Shown here: one piece after another, positions 5,327-8,575 of the stretch
How the letters are laid out: each line of letters opens with the position of its first letter
Position numbering within the stretch: the stretch's first letter is position 1
Source: a bacterium
GTDB lineage: Bacteria > Auribacterota > UBA3054 > B51-G9
NCBI GenBank assembly: GCA_029939815.1
Contig: JAOZSF010000066.1
Location: 1 to 8,575 of the forward strand
Direction of reading: 5' to 3'
DNA length: 8,575 nt
Notes under the pieces: model-generated
Databases searched by the model: none
Told to the model about the DNA's origin: nothing
What the model saw: only the letters and a program-made list of their open reading frames with translations
Program-made: the position numbers and the translations under genes

Positions 5327-7714
5327 TTATTTATTAATTAGTCCAAGCCATCCTTGAATTACAGGAGAGAATTTTACTACAACAGGAGCGAAAACAACAC
5401 TAACCATACTCATTAATTTAATGAGAATGTTAAGTGAAGGGCCTGATGTGTCTTTGCATGGATCTCCTACTGTATCACCAACAACAGCAGCTTTATGCGC
5501 AGCTGACCCTTTTCCGCCGTGATGGCCTTTTTCGATATATTTTTTGGCATTATCCCAAGCTCCGCCTGCATTATTCAACATACATGCCAGCACAAAACCT
5601 GACGTAAGACCTCCAACGAGAAGTCCTATCACACCCGGAACACCAAGAACAAGTCCTGTTCCAACAGGTACAACAATTGCCAATAAAGAAGGAACAAGCA
5701 TTTCTTTCTGAGCTCCCGCTGTGGAAATATCAACACAGCGAGCATAGTCAGGTGTTCCTGTTCCATCCATAATTCCCGGAATTTCTTTGAACTGACGACG
5801 AACTTCATTTACCATTGCGCCGGCTGCTCTGCCAACCGCTTTCATTGTCATCGCGCAGAAAACGAAAGCCATCATAGCGCCGATAAAAATACCGGAAAGG
5901 AGGAGCGGATTCATAATATGTAAGTTATAATTTCTGACAAAGTCCATAATCTCCGCATTGGAAGCAAGAATCGCATTTCCCGCTTTAGAAACAGCGAGAT
6001 CACTTGTAAAGCCCATAAATATTTTGTCAACACTCGTTTCTGAAAGCCTGCCAACCCAGATTTTGATTTCTTCAACATAAGCTGCAAGCAGTGCCATTGC
6101 TGTAAGTGCAGCAGAACCGATAGCGAAACCTTTACCTGTTGCAGCGGTTGTATTTCCAAGACTGTCAAGTGCGTCAGTTCTTTTACGAACTTCTTCACCG
6201 AGTCCGCACATTTCAGCATTTCCGCCGGCGTTATCAGCGATTGGACCGTAAGCATCAGTTGCGAGAGTAATTCCGAGAGTTGCAAGCATACCAACGGCAG
6301 CAAAACCTACACCGTAAAGTCCCATTCCCATGTTATGAAAACCTCCTGCAAAGCCGAACGCGCAAAGAATACCAATAACGATAGTAATAACAGGAATACC
6401 GGAAGAGAACATACCGACAGCCAATCCATCGATGATTGTTGTTGCAGACCCCATTTCAGTTTGCTCGGCAATACCTTTTGTCGGCGCGTATTCATCAGAT
6501 GTATAATATTCAGTCGCCTGACCAATAATAACCCCTGCGAACAATCCGGAAACAACTGACCCGAAAATTCCCCATCCAAGACCGAGGAAATGACAAATCG
6601 CGGCTACAGCAACAAGAATAAGAACTGAGCTGCCAAGAGTTCCTGTTAATAATGATTTAAGTAAATCTTTCTGTGTTGCTCCTTCCTTACATCGTACCAT
6701 AAAAATTCCGACAATAGAAAGAATAATTCCAACTCCCGCAACAGTCATAGGAGCAAGAACATAATTTAAAGCTTTATCTGCACCGCCAAGATAACCGCAA
6801 AGAGCTGCACCGAGAGCAGCAGTTGCGAGAATAGAGCCGCAGTATGATTCGTAAAGATCGGCGCCCATCCCAGCTACATCGCCAACGTTATCACCGACAT
6901 TATCAGCGATAGTTGCAGGATTTCTCGGATCATCTTCTGGAATTCCGGCTTCTACTTTTCCTACTAAATCTGCGCCAACATCGGCTGCTTTAGTATAAAT
7001 TCCTCCACCGACACGTGCAAACAGCGCCTGAGTTGAAGCGCCCATACCGAAAGTAAGCATTGTGGTAGTAATTTCCACGAGTTTTTCCGAGCCTGTGGTT
7101 CCCGCGTGAACCAATTGAAGTCCGAAAAGCGACCAGCCGTTTGCCATGTGTTCAGGAGTAAAAACGAATTTATCAAGAACAATCCACCATGCGGCAACGT
7201 CGAGTAAACCGAATCCTACAACAACGAGCCCCATAACAGCACCGGATCTAAAAGCGACCTGCAGACCTCTGTTCAGCCCTTCTGTAGCTCCCTGCGCAGT
7301 TCTTGCGCTGGCGTTTGTAGCGGTTTTCATTCCAAGAAATCCGCAAAGGCCCGAGAAGAAACCACCTGTAAGAAAAGCCACAGGAACAAAAGGATTCTGA
7401 ATTTTCATAAATGCCAGAACTGCAAATAATGTGAAAAGTATCGCGAAAACAATGCTCACCACTTTGTACTGACGTACAAGATAAGCCATTGCGCCATCGC
7501 GAACATGCTGCGCGATTTCTTTCATTCTGTCAGTCCCTTCACTTGCTCCCATCATCATTTTGTAAAAGACGACAGCAAATATTAAAGCAAGAACTGAAGC
7601 TGCAAGAACAGCAAATACCCATGGTGGTGCAGTAACTTCGTTTCCACCCGCTGCCATTACGTTAGAGCAAAACACAGTTGTTAGTACAGTAGAGGTAATC
7701 AATAATTGTTTCAT
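5327..7714 (-). CDS. hppA: Membrane-bound ion-pumping pyrophosphatase (K+-dependent; probably Na+ or Na+,H+)
   Basis: A 795-residue integral membrane pyrophosphatase. It splits pyrophosphate and pumps Na+ and/or H+ out of the cytoplasm. Active-site motifs are all present: [11 protein letters not shown] (245-255), [12 protein letters not shown] (261-272) followed by VGDNVGD (273-279), DAYGPIADN (487-495), DNAKKYIE (721-728), and [14 protein letters not shown] (746-759). [10 protein letters not shown] (520-529) has Ala524 where K+-independent enzymes have Lys, so K+ dependence is expected. DLYES (286-290) places Glu289 as in Na+-pumping enzymes. Thr116, Phe120, Asp172 and Met219 fall where I recall the Na+,H+-pumping Bacteroides-type signature; this alignment is from memory. 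The N-terminus (1-21, ending VMA) looks like a signal peptide, and about 175-215 looks like an extended loop. The ATG at 7712-7714 has AAGGA three bases upstream. A strong consensus promoter lies upstream. The gene precedes yajC-secDF on the same strand. Confidence 0.96.
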   Translation of the reverse strand: MKQLLITSTVLTTVFCSNVMAAGGNEVTAPPWVFAVLAASVLALIFAVVFYKMMMGASEGTDRMKEIAQHVRDGAMAYLVRQYKVVSIVFAILFTLFAVLAFMKIQNPFVPVAFLTGGFFSGLCGFLGMKTATNASARTAQGATEGLNRGLQVAFRSGAVMGLVVVGFGLLDVAAWWIVLDKFVFTPEHMANGWSLFGLQLVHAGTTGSEKLVEITTTMLTFGMGASTQALFARVGGGIYTKAADVGADLVGKVEAGIPEDDPRNPATIADNVGDNVGDVAGMGADLYESYCGSILATAALGAALCGYLGGADKALNYVLAPMTVAGVGIILSIVGIFMVRCKEGATQKDLLKSLLTGTLGSSVLILVAVAAICHFLGLGWGIFGSVVSGLFAGVIIGQATEYYTSDEYAPTKGIAEQTEMGSATTIIDGLAVGMFSSGIPVITIVIGILCAFGFAGGFHNMGMGLYGVGFAAVGMLATLGITLATDAYGPIADNAGGNAEMCGLGEEVRKRTDALDSLGNTTAATGKGFAIGSAALTAMALLAAYVEEIKIWVGRLSETSVDKIFMGFTSDLAVSKAGNAILASNAEIMDFVRNYNLHIMNPLLLSGIFIGAMMAFVFCAMTMKAVGRAAGAMVNEVRRQFKEIPGIMDGTGTPDYARCVDISTAGAQKEMLVPSLLAIVVPVGTGLVLGVPGVIGLLVGGLTSGFVLACMLNNAGGAWDNAKKYIEKGHHGGKGSAAHKAAVVGDTVGDPCKDTSGPSLNILIKLMSMVSVVFAPVVVKFSPVIQGWLGLINK

Positions 7715-7717
7715 TTT

Positions 7718-7722
7718 TCCTT
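7718..7722 (-). promoter_or_regulatory. Ribosome-binding site of the pyrophosphatase gene
   Basis: AAGGA on the minus strand lies three bases before the ATG. The spacing is slightly short, but it is the only purine-rich match in an otherwise A/T leader, and it supports the chosen start. Confidence 0.6.
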
Positions 7723-7794
7723 TTTGTTTGATTGTTTTAAATTATAATGTTAAGTAAATAAAATTTTTGTTTTACTATATAAAAACAGTTTGAG

Positions 7795-7823
7795 ATTATA
7801 CCATTTAAGCTCTTTTTTGTCAA
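7795..7823 (-). promoter_or_regulatory. Consensus sigma70 promoter for the pyrophosphatase gene
   Basis: On the minus strand a perfect -35 TTGACA (7818-7823) and a perfect -10 TATAAT (7795-7800) are separated by exactly 17 bases. TGG directly before the -10 gives an extended -10. AT-rich DNA upstream (about 7824-7860) could act as an UP element. Transcription should start near 7788, giving a leader of roughly 74 bases. The match predicts strong, largely constitutive expression. Confidence 0.85.
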
Positions 7824-7871
7824 AGCATGTTATTTTATTCTAAAATATATTCATTAATAAGCAAATCTGTG

Positions 7872-7900
7872 TTGACATCACATAGAAAAAAACGTAAAAT
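7872..7900 (+). promoter_or_regulatory. Sigma70-type promoter for queE
   Basis: TTGACA (7872-7877) and TAAAAT (7895-7900, five of six to consensus) are 17 bases apart. Transcription should start near 7907, about 30 bases before the queE ATG. The -10 sits inside a short inverted repeat, ACGTA (7892-7896) and TACGT (7904-7908), which could be an operator. The leader is too short and lacks the features needed for a preQ1 riboswitch. Confidence 0.75.
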
Positions 7901-7926
7901 TTATACGTAACTTAATTTAATTTAAT

Positions 7927-7932
7927 AGGTGA
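7927..7932 (+). promoter_or_regulatory. Ribosome-binding site that decides the queE start
   Basis: AGGTGA ends five bases before the ATG at 7938-7940, a good match to the 16S anti-Shine-Dalgarno. The alternative in-frame GTG at 7929-7931 lies inside this site and has an in-frame TAG directly before it, so ATG is the better start. Confidence 0.7.
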
Positions 7933-7937
7933 AAAAA

Positions 7938-8573
7938 ATGATAATTAATGAAATCTTCCTCTCAGTTCAGGGAGAAGGCATATACACAGGCGTTCCCTCG
8001 GTTTTTGTTCGCGTTGCAGGCTGTAACCTGAATTGTCCGTGGTGCGACAGCGCTTACGCCAAATCAGATGAATCCGGCACAGAAATTTCAAATTCTTCTC
8101 TTCTCGAACAAATTCAGGAATATAATGTGGAGCATGTGGTGATAACCGGCGGTGAACCCACAATTTACGCGGAAGAATTAAAAGATTTATGCGGCAAACT
8201 GAATTCTTTAAGAAAGAAAATAACTATCGAAACTAATTCAACAATTTATGTCGATTGCAATCCGCATTTATTGTCGTTAAGCCCAAAATTATATCAGGGA
8301 TGGGACGAAGATATTTTAAAGAAAAATCTTTCCAAAAATTGCGATATACAAATTAAAATTGTAGTCGATTCAATTGAAGAAGCGGTTGACGCGTTAAAAA
8401 GAATAGAAAAATTCAACATCGAAAAAGAAAAAATATTCCTGATGCCAAACGCGGTTACACGCGATAAACACATTCGCGGCGCTGCATGGCTTGTTCCGTT
8501 TTGCTGTAAAAACAATGTCAGATTCGGCGGACGATTGCAGACGTTACTGTGGAACAGCGAGAAGGGGAAGTAA
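7938..8573 (+). CDS. queE: 7-carboxy-7-deazaguanine synthase QueE (radical SAM)
   Basis: A complete 211-residue radical SAM enzyme of the QueE family. It rearranges 6-carboxy-tetrahydropterin to 7-carboxy-7-deazaguanine, the step that creates the deazapurine core for queuosine tRNA modification. Seen: the QueE-type start MIINEIFLSVQGEG (1-14); the cluster motif Cys29-x3-Cys33-x2-Cys36 in AGCNLNCPWCDS, which binds the 4Fe-4S cluster; TGGEP at 70-74, the SAM-contacting glycine motif; IETNST (97-102); SLSPK at 113-117; and a C-terminal RLQTLLWNSEKGK like the family's conserved ending. Cysteines at 189-190 near the C-terminus are extra. The only plus-strand gene, it is transcribed away from the pyrophosphatase gene from its own promoter. 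Other queuosine genes (queC, queD, queF) are not in the window but could follow downstream, since the gene ends two bases before the edge. Confidence 0.93.
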   Translation: MIINEIFLSVQGEGIYTGVPSVFVRVAGCNLNCPWCDSAYAKSDESGTEISNSSLLEQIQEYNVEHVVITGGEPTIYAEELKDLCGKLNSLRKKITIETNSTIYVDCNPHLLSLSPKLYQGWDEDILKKNLSKNCDIQIKIVVDSIEEAVDALKRIEKFNIEKEKIFLMPNAVTRDKHIRGAAWLVPFCCKNNVRFGGRLQTLLWNSEKGK

Positions 8574-8575
8574 TT

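Noticed and set aside
5911..6579. Open frames of 130 and 90 codons within the pyrophosphatase gene on the same strand
   Set aside because: They are out-of-frame shadows of a conserved gene, with low-complexity Leu/Gln/Ser-rich translations and no start signals.
7929..7937. Longer queE starting at GTG 7929
   Set aside because: The GTG lies inside the AGGTGA Shine-Dalgarno sequence for the ATG at 7938, and family members start as MxINEIF.
7901..7937. preQ1 riboswitch ahead of queE
   Set aside because: The leader from the predicted start is only about 30 bases, nearly all A/T, and has no stem-loop or C-rich/A-rich pseudoknot tail.

Overview
The window holds six complete protein-coding genes and no RNA genes, insertion sequences, CRISPR arrays or prophage genes. 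Five genes lie on the minus strand and one on the plus strand. The genes look like the conserved chromosome of a Gram-negative, probably anaerobic or fermentative bacterium. DNA is moderately AT-rich, intergenic stretches are very AT-rich, SecD and SecF are fused, and the membrane pyrophosphatase resembles the Bacteroides type. A Bacteroidota/FCB or PVC-type lineage fits best, but the sequence alone does not settle the phylum.

Layout, read 3' to 5' on the minus strand. A divergent intergenic region (about 7715-7937) carries two back-to-back sigma70-type promoters. One, with perfect -35 and -10 boxes and an extended -10, drives the membrane pyrophosphatase gene leftward (5327-7714). The other drives queE rightward (7938-8573). 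Left of the pyrophosphatase, after an AT-rich hairpin, come yajC (4832-5212), a fused secDF (1935-4757) and a dTDP-glucose 4,6-dehydratase gene (884-1900). These three are closely spaced, with no terminator between them. The last is closed by a perfect 32-bp palindrome acting as an intrinsic terminator (845-876). A SagB-type nitroreductase gene (16-762) follows as a separate unit. Heptanucleotide repeats and a small hairpin lie on both sides of it.

How the genes fit together. YajC and SecDF are accessory parts of the Sec translocon, and SecDF uses an ion gradient to pull proteins across the inner membrane. The upstream pyrophosphatase makes such a gradient from pyrophosphate. Its sequence markers (Ala in the K+-dependence motif, a Glu in the DLYES motif, and T/F/D/M residues at the remembered Na+,H+ signature positions) suggest K+-dependent pumping of Na+, possibly of both Na+ and H+. 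The rhamnose-pathway dehydratase belongs to cell-surface polysaccharide synthesis, and QueE to queuosine/7-deazaguanine synthesis.

I did not find a clearly new multi-gene system. The points most worth checking are the predicted dual-ion pyrophosphatase, the heptamer-repeat elements around the sagB-like gene, the hairpin between yajC and secDF, and the very strong pyrophosphatase promoter.
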